From assembly GCA_023525975.1 (NCBI GenBank), contig CM042020.1, positions 16,331,001 through 16,395,000 on the forward strand: 64,000 nucleotides of DNA. The letters run 5' to 3'. The notes under the pieces were generated by a model, which did not search any database, was not told the origin of the DNA, and was given only the letters and a program-made list of their open reading frames with translations. Below, piece after piece: positions 20,366 to 31,040 of this stretch. Made by a program: the position numbers and the translations under genes. Source of the stretch: Smallanthus sonchifolius. Lineage: Eukaryota; Streptophyta; Magnoliopsida; Asterales; Asteraceae. Position 1 is the stretch's first letter, and each line of letters opens with the position of its first letter.

Positions 20366-23300
20366 ATGGCATCACCATCTAACGTCGTTAATGCCATTCC
20401 TTTGACAAATGCCATGGTGGGAGCGACCACAATGGCCAGTCACGCTGAAAAACCTGAGAAGTTCTGGGGTATTCACTTTAAAAGGTGGCAGCAAAATATG
20501 TTCTTTACTAACCACCTTGAACCGTGCGAGGTTCTTAACGGAATCCGCTCCCCCCGCCGTGAACGCGGAAGGGGAGATCGACACTCAAGCTTTGAACGCG
20601 GTAGATGCGTGGAAGCATTCGGAATTCCTTTGTCAAAAATATGTCTTAAACAGCTTGGTGGACGTGTTGTATAACGTGTACTCATCTATAAAAACTGCCA
20701 AAGAATTATGGGAGTCTTTATAGAAAAAGTACAAAAACGGAGGATGCAGGAACAAAGAAATTTGTTCTTGGACTATAAAATGGTAGACTCCAAGACTGTG
20801 ATAAGTCAAGTCCAAGAGTTGCAAGTTATACTTCACGACATCCACGCTGAGGGAATGACACTTAGTGAGACATTTCAAGTGGCAGCGATGATTGAAAAAT
20901 TGCCTCCTAGTTGGATTGAGTTTAAGAATTATCTTAAACACAAACGAAAGGAGATGACCATCGATGAGCTTGTTGTTCGTCTTCGTATTGAGGAGGACAA
21001 CAAGAGGGCTCAAAAAGTTAGCCTAGTGGATGTTTCCGCCAAGGATAACTTAGTCGAGCATGATCAATCTTCCAAGGGGGGCAAGAAAGGGAAAGGCAAC
21101 GGGAAAGCAAAGGTGGACCTTGGCGTGAAGAAAGGGACTGTGAAAAAGAAGCCTCTGACTTTCCAAGGACCTTGTTACAACTGTAACGAGACGGGGCACC
21201 GTGCGAACCAGTGCAAGAAACCAAGGAGCCTGCACGCGCATTTGGTGGACGAGGATGGCACTCCTCTAGTGGCGATGATTACCGAGGAAGTCAACGTTGT
21301 GAGAGACGCTCCCAAAGGGTGGTACGTTGACACCGGCGCGACCCGCCATGTTTGCGGTGACAAACAACTCTTTAAGAATTTTAAGGAGGCGGCGGATGAA
21401 CAAAAGCTTTACATGGGGAATGACTGCAGACATCATGGGGGAAGGCGATGTTGTATTGAAGTGGACTTCCGGCAAAGAGCTCACGTTGACCAACACTCTC
21501 TATGTTCCCGAGATTCGTAAGAATCTTGTCTTGGGACGGATGCTCAACAAGCATGGTTTTTGCTTGGTCATTGAATCGGATAAATTTATTTTATCAAAGA
21601 ATGGAATGTTTGTCGGCAAGGGTTATACCGATAATGCAATGTTTAAATTAAATGTATTGGTTGTGAAAAACACGATGAATAAAATTGCTTCTACTTCTGT
21701 TTACATGCTTGAGTCTTCTAATTCTTGTGTTTGGCATGGTAGACTAGGACATGTAAATTTTAATTCAGTTCGTCGTTTGATTAATTTAAAATACATTCCA
21801 AGTTTTAAAATCGATTCAAAGTACAAATGCGAAACATGTGTTGAATCCAAACTAACGAGAAAGCCATTCAAATCGGTTGAACGAACAACCGAACCCCTTG
21901 ATTTAATACACACCGATGTGTGCGATTTAAAAGCCACTTCCACAAGAGGTGGAAATAAGTATTTCATCACGTTTATTGATAATAGTACTCGATATTGCTA
22001 TGTATACTTACTAAAAAGTAAGGATGAAGCAATAGACAAGTTTATCTTGTACAAAGATGAGGTTGAGAATCAACTCAAAAAGAAAATAAAGATTGTGCGA
22101 AGTGATAGGGGTGGTGAATATGTTTCACCATTTGTGGAAATATGCGCAAAAAGTGGGATAATACACGAGTGTACCACACCCTATTCTCCACAATCTAATG
22201 GCATTACAGAACAAAAGAACCGTACATTGAAAGAGATAATGAATGCCATGTTGATTAGCTCGGGCGTGAGCTATGACCTGTGGGGAGAGGCTATTCTCTT
22301 GGCCAATTATGTCTTGAATAAGATACCCCGCAAGAAAACGGATGCGACTCCATATGAGTTATGGATGGGTAGAAAACCATCATACAAATACGTCAAAGTG
22401 TGGGGGTGCCTAGCCAAGGTGACGGTTCCGCCACCAAAGGCACTAACGATAGGACCCAAAACTGTGGATTGCATATTCATTGGATATGCGCACCATAGTA
22501 ATGTGCATAGGTTTCTTGTACATGAGTCCAAGAATCCCAATGTACATAAAGGCACTATTGTTGAGTGGAGGACTGCCGACTTTTTCGAAAATGTGTTTCC
22601 ATGTTTAAGACAAACACATGCGAGTTCATCAAGATCGGTTGATGAAGTAAGTACATCAAGAGCGGTTGATGATACGGTTCATGATGAGAGATATGAACTA
22701 CCCGAGGTTGAGGTGGGTGAGCTTAGACGAAGCAAAAGACCAAGAATTGAAAAATCTTTCGGTCCGGATTTCTTGAGCTACATGGTTGAGGGTAAGCCCA
22801 ATACCTACCGCGAGGCGGTTACCTCGGCGGAAGCACCTCAATGGAAAGAAGCAAATAAGAACGAGATAGATTCTATATTTCAAAATCATACTTGGGAGTT
22901 AGTAGATCTTCCGCCGGGTTGTAAACCCTTGGATATCGTTGGATATTCAAAAGGAAGATGAAAGCCGATGGAAGTATTGATAAATATAAGGCAAGGTTAG
23001 TGATCAAAGGGTATAGATAAAAAGAGGGTCTAGACTACTTTGTTACTTACTCGCTGGTCACGCGGATAACCTCAATAAGGTTGGTTCTTGCAATCGCGGC
23101 TTTACGAAATTTGGAAGTTCACCAAATGGATGTAAAAACCGCATTTCTAAACGGTGATTTAGATGAAAAGATTTACATGGAGCAACCCGAGGGTTTCTCC
23201 GCCCCAGAAAAAGAGGGCAAAGTATGTAAACTCGTCAAATCTTTGTATGGTTTGAAGCAAGCTCGAAAACAGTGACACTTAAAGTTTGATCATGTCATGC

Positions 23301-24314
23301 TTGAAACGAGCGTGAAAAATGTGTTTATGTGAAAGACACGCTGAGAGGTTATGTGATCTTATGCCTTTATGTAGATGATATGCTTATCATTGGGAGTAAT
23401 GACAAGATGATTCAATCTACAAAAGATATGTTGAAAGCGAGCTTTGACATGAAAGACTTGGGTCTCGCGGACGTGATTCTTGGGGTACAAATCACTAGAA
23501 CCCAAAATGGTCTTGTCTTGAGTCAATCTCACTACGTGGACAAAATTCTTGAGAAATTCAATAACGGTGACACGCGATGCGCGTCAACTCCAATTGATCT
23601 ATTTAAAAATAGAGGCGAGGGTGTTGCTCAATAGAGTACTCAAGAATTATTGGTAGTCTAATGTATCTTATGACATGTACTAGACTTGATCTAGCTTATG
23701 CCGTGAGCCGGCTAAGTAGATATACTAGTAATCCGAGCGAGGAACATTGGAAAAGTATCACGCGGGTGCTAAGATACTTGAGATACACGAGAGACTATGG
23801 ACTCCATTATAACCGTGATCCAGCTGTAATCGAAGGATACAGTGATGCGAATTAGACATCAGATATAAAAGATTCTAAATCAACAAGTGGGTATGTGTTC
23901 ACACTTGGTGGTGCGGCTATTGCTTGGAAGTCTTCTAAGCAAACGGTTATAGCTAGATCCACGATGGAATCGGAATTTATCGCCTTGGATAAATGTGGTG
24001 AAGAGGCGGAATGGCTACGCCAATTTGTGGAAGATATTCCAATATGGCCAAAGCCTTTGTCGGCTATTTGCATACATTGTGACAGTCAATCAACGATTGG
24101 TAGAGTCCATAGCGTGATGTACAATGGCAAATCAAGGCATATTCGACGTAGACATAACACGGTACGACAACTAGTCTCAACGGGTGTTATCACGATTGAC
24201 TATGTGAAATCAAAAGATAACATTGCGGACCCGTTAACGAAAGGCTTAAGCAAAGAGTTAGTTAACAAGTCGTCAAGAGGAATGCGACTAAAGCCCATGG
24301 AAAATGGGACATGA
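20366..24314 (+). pseudogene. Copia gag-pol polyprotein, multiply broken
   Basis: Pieces in order: gag start at 20366 (EKPEKFWGIHFKRWQQ), gag body in other frames (to 20723, then 20708-21520), zinc knuckle CYNCNETGHRANQC, protease WYVDTGATRHVCG, then 21327-22961 with HGRLGHVNF, integrase HTDVCDLK, RSDRGGEY and NGITEQKNRTLKE. RT follows at about 22961-23634 with QMDVKTAFLNGDLDE and LYVDDML. RNase H runs from 23661 to 24314 with KHIR-type end motifs and DPLTKGLS. Breaks: frameshifts near 20520, 20710, 21430, 22925 and 23632; stops where Q or W is expected near 23017, 23272 and 23852. It cannot make a working polyprotein. Confidence 0.93.
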
Positions 24315-24877
24315 TGGAAACCTAACCTAGTTGACTGGAGATCACAAGATCTAGGTTCAATAGGACAACTTAATCATGAAACCAAGGGTGGTCACTGTGG
24401 GGGAGTACCCCAAAACAAACTAAAGGGCGTTGCGTGTGTGCACGTCCTTTTCCATTCCAATCAGTGACATGTGTTGTGAGGACAAGCATAATAAAGGTTA
24501 ATGATTTGTAGAAATCAATATATATTGCTTTTAATGATTCGTGCGGGAATCACCTATGTGAGAGAGAAGTAGGGTCGCTTTGAATGGATTTTGGGGTAAA
24601 AATCCTAGAGCTCTCGCATAACCAGGCTAGTGTTCCAGTACCATAATAGGACACGACAGTGAGGGGTTGGAGAGACCAGGGAGAGTGTTGTGTGAAGTGT
24701 ATTTTCGTCTACATAAATGGGGGTATGTTCAAAGACATCGTGTTTACACACCACTAGGAGACTAAGTATGCTTCACAAAGGAAGGTTCAAAGGTTAACAC
24801 ATACCTATCCTGCAATGCTCAACCGTTGAATTGAATCTAAGAAACTTGTATGTATGGATCGATCTCAATGTGAAAAT

Positions 24878-24977
24878 GAATGAGGTTTGTTTTCACATGT
24901 GGGGGATTTTTGGAAAATATGTTGAATGAATGAGTTTTGTTTTCACATGTAGGGGATTGTTAGAAAATATTTTGTGA
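24878..24977 (+). repeat. 50-bp duplication of polypurine tract and LTR start
   Basis: The segment GAATGAGGTTTGTTTTCACA-TGTGGGGGATT-TTGGAAAATATGTTG at 24878 is repeated 50 bases later as the real junction, GTAGGGGATTGTTAGAAAATATTTTG. The first copy therefore holds a second purine tract and a degraded stub of the LTR start. Confidence 0.8.
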
Positions 24978-25526
24978 AAATAAAATTATATAAACTTGTA
25001 TTATTTTTTTATTCAAGTTTGCTAGTTAAAACACCATGTTGAATTACTCAAAATCCATTTAACATGTCTTTTAAGTTTTAGTCAAATACTTAAAGGTTTT
25101 GGTTAATGGTGAATGAGGTGTTTCAACTCATGGGTTGATGGTGAATGCGGAGTTTCAACTCCTTTTTCAAGTATAAATACCAAGGTGTTCCTTGGTTGAA
25201 AAATGCACAAAAACAACACAATCTCTCTAGTGTTCTACCCTTCTTTCTCTCTAAAGAATTCGGGTGCTAGAGCCTTCCCCGACAGTACATATTGCTTAGG
25301 CCGTTGTACCCTGGGAAATAAAACGAGGAGAGATCCGGAATTTTTTTTAAGGGCCCCGTGTCAAACACGATCCTCGGTCGAAATCGGAATTATGTTCTTG
25401 TATTTTGTGATTTTTCAGTTGTATTCGTATTTGTAATTTACTTGCTTTCCTAAATAGGTTTGATTCTTTGTATTGTAATCGTAATATTAAAAGTGTTTTA
25501 TTTTTATACGTGAACGGATTTCTACA
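24958..25526 (+). repeat. 3' LTR of Copia element
   Basis: Matches the 5' LTR apart from about 30 substitutions and the 46-bp deletion. TATAAATA is retained at 25172-25179. It ends GGATTTCTACA, followed by the imperfect TSD taatg. Confidence 0.9.
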
Positions 25527-25531
25527 TAATG

Positions 25532-25898
25532 TACGTGTTTTATAAACACTCATTTATATATGTATAATAACAATAAAATATCATAAACTAAATAACTAAT
25601 ACATATCTTTTAGCATCAAACGTATTGGTTTTTCTTTCCTTTTTTAGAAATTATATTATTTAACAAATATCTAACTAAAAACATGTAATTGCATTGTTCA
25701 GAGATCGGGTAATAAATCATAAATAAATATGAAGATAGAAATGAACAATAATTTATGAGCACGCATAATTAACTTGAGATTAAACACATAAAGTAATTTT
25801 ATAATTAAAATTCTTATTGACTCAAAGAACTTAAATTAAAAAAATTAATATGTGGCGGAAATACAAACAAACAATTTTTAAGAACATCTCTAAACAAT
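25532..25898. other. AT-rich spacer
   Basis: No ORF, repeat or RNA signal that I can recognise; plain AT-rich intergenic DNA between the Copia element and the SINE. Confidence 0.6.
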
Positions 25899-25914
25899 TA
25901 ATTAGGAATTACTT

Positions 25915-26112
25915 CTTTTTTTAGTGGCAACACCTAGATATTCTAGGATAATCGGTTTCTCCGGGGCAACACCTAGAACACCCAGGGCAGCCCACCCCAG
26001 GAGGAACTCCCTGACCTGACCACAGACCCCTTTTTAGCTGTGACCAGGATTCGAACCCAAGACCTCCACTATAGGAAGTTTTGAGGCTACCATTACACCA
26101 AATGATCAACGG
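25915..26112 (-). mobile_element. tRNA-derived SINE with 16-bp TSD
   Basis: Read on the minus strand it starts CCGTTGATCATTTGGTG. It has an A box TTGGTGTAATGGTAGCC and a B box GGGTTCGAATCC, the RNA polymerase III promoter of tRNA genes, spaced about 50 bases apart. It ends in a short A7 tail then G. Direct repeats flank it: taattaggaattactt (25899-25914) and taattaggacttactt (26113-26128), one mismatch. The length, 198 bp, suits plant SINEs. The overlapping 62-codon minus ORF is meaningless. Confidence 0.88.
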
Positions 26113-26179
26113 TAATTAGGACTTACTTAATTAGTTCATTATAGTAGACATTAAATACCCAAGTGTTAAGAGTTTAATG

Positions 26180-26536
26180 CAATGTTTCATAACCGGACCG
26201 GATGTCGAACCGGCCTCCTTACCGGTCCATGTCCACTGGTCAGACCGGATTTAAGAACCGGACGACGCCATAAATATAATAAAAATAAATCAATCCAAAC
26301 AACCATTAATCCTTCAAAAACCACCACCAAGTCAATTCCAATAATCATAAACTAGCAATTAGATACGAAATACGAATCCAAGAGACTTAAAAGATATAAA
26401 AAAACAAAATATAGCCAACCGGTCCGACCACCGGATTTCCGGTCCGACCGCCGGGTCGCTGCAGGACCGTTGCAACACATATAACCGTACCGGCCAAACC
26501 TCCGGTTCCCGGTTCGGCCGGTCCGGGTTTCAACTA
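26180..26536. mobile_element. Non-autonomous hAT MITE, CCGG-rich
   Basis: Inverted ends carry GTTTCATAACCGGACCGG on the left and its near complement CCGGTCCGGGTTTCAAC on the right. The 8-base direct repeat gtttaatg flanks it at 26172-26179 and 26537-26544, the size expected for hAT. The interior has many CCGG motifs. No transposase; the 94-codon minus ORF across it is incidental. Confidence 0.7.
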
Positions 26537-26544
26537 GTTTAATG

Positions 26545-27042
26545 TAGGGTATAGATAGTACTTTTTGTAGAACTTGGAAAACACTTTTCACATCAAGTTG
26601 ATAGACCTTGAAGCCGACATATGTGACATAAGCCAAGAACAGTCGAATGGCCTCAATTCTAGCAACCGATTCGAATTTTTTATAGAGTGAAACTGTTCTT
26701 TATCACATCCATTGATATTCTTGTTTTGTATTTGTTTGATATTATTGGAACGTATCCAACATACATTTAATTTTTTTTCACAACTTAGAACAAATCTATT
26801 ATTTGAATATTTGTTGGTCGTTCAAAAAAAAAAGAATTGAGCATAAATGATTTCTTCAAGCGGAGTTGCAGCTATGAATGATCAATAAATATGCCGGTAT
26901 ACTTTTATTTTTATATACCAAAATTTTACTTTTATAAATTTACCGAATATTACACTTTTATTTTTAAACAATATTACTATTAATCGTGCATAATATACAT
27001 ATTATATTTGTGTGTATATGTATAAGTATATATATGTGTGTT
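26545..27042. other. AT-rich spacer
   Basis: No gene or clear repeat is visible. Long A/T runs and short (TA/TG)n tracts near 27000-27040. Confidence 0.55.
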
Positions 27043-27052
27043 TATATACGTA

Positions 27053-27424
27053 GGGAAAGCATTATAAGAAAACTTATTGTTCATGAGAAAACAAAAAAAC
27101 TACTTATTAAAGGTAAAAAATAATAATAAAAAAATCATAACTAAAAATATAAATCAAAAACTAAAAAACTGGTTCGGAGACCATGTTTCCCACGTCGTCC
27201 TCGTTCAAAAAAAAAACTCGAAAAAATAGTGGGGTTAGCTTTTGATTTTAGTTTTTTAGGTTTAGTTTAGCTTTTAGGTTAGGTTTTTTGAGGGGGGGGG
27301 GGTTAGGTTTTTGGGGGTGGGTGGGGAGTTGATGTTTTTGGGGGTGGGTTAGGTTTTTGGGGTGTACTACACATATGCAGTACCTTTAATGAAGAGTTTT
27401 TTTGTTTTCTCATGAACTCAACCC
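27053..27424. mobile_element. MULE-type MITE with 10-bp TSD
   Basis: The ends are inverted: left GGGAAAGCATTATA with GTTCATGAGAAAACAAAAAA inside, right TTTTTTGTTTTCTCATGAAC then CAACCC. AAAGGTA and TACCTTT also pair further in. The identical 10-base repeat tatatacgta lies on both sides (27043-27052 and 27425-27434), fitting Mutator-type insertion. The interior includes G-rich runs near 27290-27340. No ORF. Confidence 0.75.
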
Positions 27425-27434
27425 TATATACGTA

Positions 27435-28073
27435 TGTCACGTAGATATATATTATTGTAAGTGGATTATAAATTACATGGTCTAATTGACATATCTACCA
27501 ATATTTATTTAATTAGCAAATAATAAAATTATCATCTCTAGATAAAGAGTTATGTTCTTTTCAAAAAAAAGATAAAGAGTTATGTATATACATATATATT
27601 TAATTGTTTATCAGTGTAAGAAAATGTAAATTAACATTTTTTTTAACTATCAATACCGGAAAATATTAGGTTCTACTACTTCAATCAATTGTTTATTAGA
27701 ATTTTAATTCCTTTTAAATGCAAGTGATCTTATGAGTCATATTATCACAAAACAGATTGATAGATTTAAGACATCATTAATTTGCAGCATATAAACTTTT
27801 CTTATTAGTGAAAAACATATATATTAAAAATCATCGATAAATGTATTTATTTCGAAATGATCCGCGTGAACAATTTCCTTATCAATAAATAAGTATAATT
27901 TTTAATTAGCATGTCCTTTTTTAATAGGGAAATTGAATTTTTAATTAGTCGTTCGTTTACAATCGATATATAGTTAGTGGGTTGTAACCATTTCCTTTCT
28001 CTTGTATTTAAGCAATTGTAATTATCTATAAGAGGACACACGTATACGTTTTATTGTTGCAAGTAATACAACT
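27435..28073. other. AT-rich spacer
   Basis: No supported gene. It contains an approximate direct repeat GATAAAGAGTTATGT near 27541 and 27570. Short minus-strand ORFs here have no recognisable features. Confidence 0.5.
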
Positions 28074-28078
28074 GAGAT

Positions 28079-28261
28079 TATTGGCGCATATATTTCCTTT
28101 CCTCTTTCTATCCGATGATTTCTCCTTAGATGCAGGCCCCTGTTAATTATTTTCCATATAGTGCATGCGAGTTTTGTATTTATTTCCTTGCCATGTATCT
28201 CTTTTGACATAAGAAAATCAATAAACAATTGAACCTTGTCTTGATATCATCGATTTGTTCA
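28079..28261 (+). repeat. 5' LTR of short-LTR Copia element
   Basis: Begins TATTGGCGCATATATT and ends GATTTGTTCA. The unusual TATTGG start, rather than TG, is fixed by the TSD gagat on both sides and by where the two LTR copies diverge. Confidence 0.9.
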
Positions 28262-28273
28262 TGGTATCAGAGC
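28262..28273 (+). promoter_or_regulatory. Primer binding site, initiator tRNA-Met
   Basis: TGGTATCAGAGC directly abuts the 5' LTR and matches the initiator tRNA-Met complement. Confidence 0.95.
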
Positions 28274-28315
28274 AGGTTCAAAACCCCTGCTCTAATCGAA
28301 ACCCTATTGTAAACG

Positions 28316-30019
28316 ATGACCGGAGATAAAGAAGATGGAAGCAACACCGACAAGAATGGAGTCGCACCAGACACGAACTCTCCTTCTTACATACATGCTT
28401 CGGATTATCCGAAGCAGATGCACGTGAATGAAACTCTCAATGATCACAACTACATCGACTGGGCACAGGAGATGTTAAACTTTCTGTTTGCTAAAAACAA
28501 GGTAGGGTTTATCGACAGCTCTATCAAGAAACCTGAAAAGTCTTCATCTAACTTCATGCCATGGATGCGTTGCGATGCCATGTTGAAAGGCTGGCTCACA
28601 ACAGCCATGGAGAAAGAAATACGAAGCAGCGTTAAGTACGCCAACACAACATTCGAAATCTGGAAAGACCTCGAAGAGAGGTTCGGGAAGGAAAGCGCAC
28701 CAAGAGCCTATGAACTAAAACACACCCTCACAGCAACAACCCAATCAGGTACTTCCGTTTCGACGTATTTTACTAAGCTACGCGGGATCTGGGATGAGAT
28801 TAGCTCGGTTATGCCTATGCCGAGATGTACCTGTGATATCGAAAAAAGACTTAGCGAAGCAAAAGAGAAGGAGAGACTGTATGAGTTTCTCATGGGGTTG
28901 GACAATGGTTTTTCAGTCATCAAAACTCAGATTCTCGCTACTAAACCCATTCCGAGTTTAGGGGCTGCCTATCATCTAGTTGCTGAAGATGAAAGGCAAC
29001 GATCTATATGTCTCGACAAGAAACCAGGAGCCGAGACTGCTGCCTTCAAAGTCTTCGTTCCAAGGCGACGAGAAGAGAGCACCAACCGGGAAACAATGAA
29101 GCATGACAAGTCGGTGGCAAGGGATGCTCAGCGTAGCGATGTCATAAAACACTGCAATTTCTGTGGGAGAGACGGTCACAATAGAGAAGGTTGCTTCAAA
29201 AGAATCGGCTATCCCGATTGGTGGCCGGGAAACAAAACAAAACGTGAAGGCACCAAGGCTGCATATGTTGAAACCAGTTCAAGTCCCATCCCGGGTCTCA
29301 CAGAGAAACAGTATCAAACCTTCCTAAACACTTTTGCAGCGGACAAAGCCGGTTCGAATGATGAAGAAACTCATGTCGTCAACTTCGCAGGTAAACAAGA
29401 AGATCAGGATGAGTGGGTAATGGACTCGGGGGCGACCGACCACATTACTCATGATCCGGATTTTCTTAGCAATAAAAATGAAAACATTTTTGAAGCTCCG
29501 GTTACAGTTGCCAATGGAGACAAGGTTCCTGTTAAAGGAAGAGGAGTTGGCACCTTAAAAGGGGGCATTAAAATTGAAGATGTCCTTTATGTTCCTGAAC
29601 TCAAATGCAATTTATTGTCTGTGAAACAACTAACCAAAGAATTGCAATGCGCAGTTTCATTCTTTCCTGATTTTTGTGTTGTGCAGAAACTCCACACCGG
29701 GAGCTTGATTGGTGCGGGTAGATGCAAGAAGGGACTGTATCGGATGGGGATGATCAAGAATGAAAGAAGAGCTATGGTTGTTACTAAAGATATTTGGCAT
29801 AAAAGACTAGGACATGCTTCCGCTGAGAAACTCCATGAGATTAGTTTTCTTAAAAATGTTGTCTTCAATAAATTGTGTGATGCTTGTTCCAAGGCAAAGC
29901 ACACGAGACTTCCTTTTCCATTAGTACCACTAAAACATTTAGTTGTTTTGATTTATTACACTGCGACATTTGGGGTAAGTATCGTACACCCTCATTCACA
30001 GGAGCAAATTATTTTTTGA
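28316..30019 (+). pseudogene. Copia gag, protease and start of integrase
   Basis: Starts at an ATG 42 bases after the primer site. Gag has the DYPKQMHVNETLNDHNYIDW start and an EIWKDLEERFGKES segment of the Copia gag family; zinc knuckle CNFCGRDGHNREGC near residue 280; protease VMDSGATDHIT near 367; GAG-pre-integrase DIWHKRLGHASAEKLHE near 495. After about 29925 the frame goes wrong: integrase continues in the frame starting at 29884, so a single-base indel lies near 29925. The last ~30 codons of this ORF are not native. Confidence 0.92.
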
Positions 30020-30468
30020 CTATTGTGGATGATTTTAGCCGTGCTGTTTGGGTATTTTTATTAAGACATAAACATGAAGCTAGTGGGTATCTTAAGGATT
30101 TTCACAAAATGGTCCAAACACAATTTGAAAAAAATATCAAGAAAGTTAGATGTGACAACGGAGGAGAATTTACCTCCAATGACATGTTGGCCTTTTATAA
30201 AGAAAATGGGATGATTCTTGAAACAACATGCCCACACACGTCTCAACAAAATGGTGTCGTTGAAAGGAAACACCGTCACCTCCTTGAGACGGCCCGTGCT
30301 CTTAGATTCGAGGCAAATTTACCAAAAAGGTTTTGGGGAGAATGTGTTTTGACGGCCACCTATATAATTAACAGGTTACCCTCTAGTGTCAAAAATAATA
30401 AAACCCCTTATGAGTTGCTTTTCAACCAAGAACCCGACTATGATTTCATGAGGGTCCTGGTTGCCTAG
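29884..30468 (+). pseudogene. Copia integrase core, frameshifted both ends
   Basis: Encodes FDLLHCDIWGKYRTPSFTGA, DDFSRAVWV, RCDNGGEFTS and NGVVERKHRHLLETARAL, i.e. the D,D,E integrase core. It ends FMRVLVA then a stop; the family reads RVFGCLAY here, so one base is missing near 30458. The linker to RT (30470-31040) stays recognisable in other frames but is broken. Confidence 0.9.
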
Positions 30469-31040
30469 CATACTACTGGAATACTGACACTAAAGGGGAT
30501 AAGCTCGAAGAAAGGGGGAGACCCGGGGTCTTCTTAGGGTACCCACCTCACACAAAAGGTTACAAAATCTATGACATTGAGAATACAAAAATAATTATCT
30601 CAAGAGATGTTCGATGTCATGAAAACCATTTTCCTTTTAAGGACATTCAAGTCCCTCAAAATAGTGACCTTTTTGATCTTGAAACCACCCCTACTGATTG
30701 CAACGAAAATCAAAACCCAATTGGGCCTACTCAAAACAACAATCCATTAACTGAAAATGAGGGAGAACCAATTAGTGAGCTCCTACCCCAACAAGAACCC
30801 TCAACAAGTAGGCCTCTGCCTCCTCAAGAGCCCACTTCGAGTGGATTTTTACCTCCACAGGAACCAACTTTTGAAGCTAATGGGTCTCAAGATGAACACC
30901 TTGATCATGGTCCAATTGAAGGACGGGGCAAACGAACCAGAATTCCATCCACTCGTCTTGAAGGCTATGAAGTCAAGCTTCCCCCATCCATAGTCCCTGC
31001 GTCTCCAGCATCCAGTCAAGACTCCTCAACGGTACACCCC

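Larger units (their letters stand above)
19406..25526 (+). mobile_element. Decayed Ty1/Copia retrotransposon
   Basis: A 6.1-kb element with LTRs at 19406-20021 and 24958-25526, order gag, protease, integrase, RT, RNase H (Copia order). Flanks caatg (19401-19405) and taatg (25527-25531) form a TSD with one mismatch. The LTRs differ by about 30 substitutions and a 46-bp deletion in the 3' copy, roughly 5%, so it is clearly older than the Tekay next to it. Its coding region is broken many times. No standard primer site follows the 5' LTR. Confidence 0.9.

Noticed and set aside
26040..26105. tRNA gene on the minus strand
   Set aside because: A and B boxes are present, but there is no complete cloverleaf; 16-bp TSD and A tail show a SINE.
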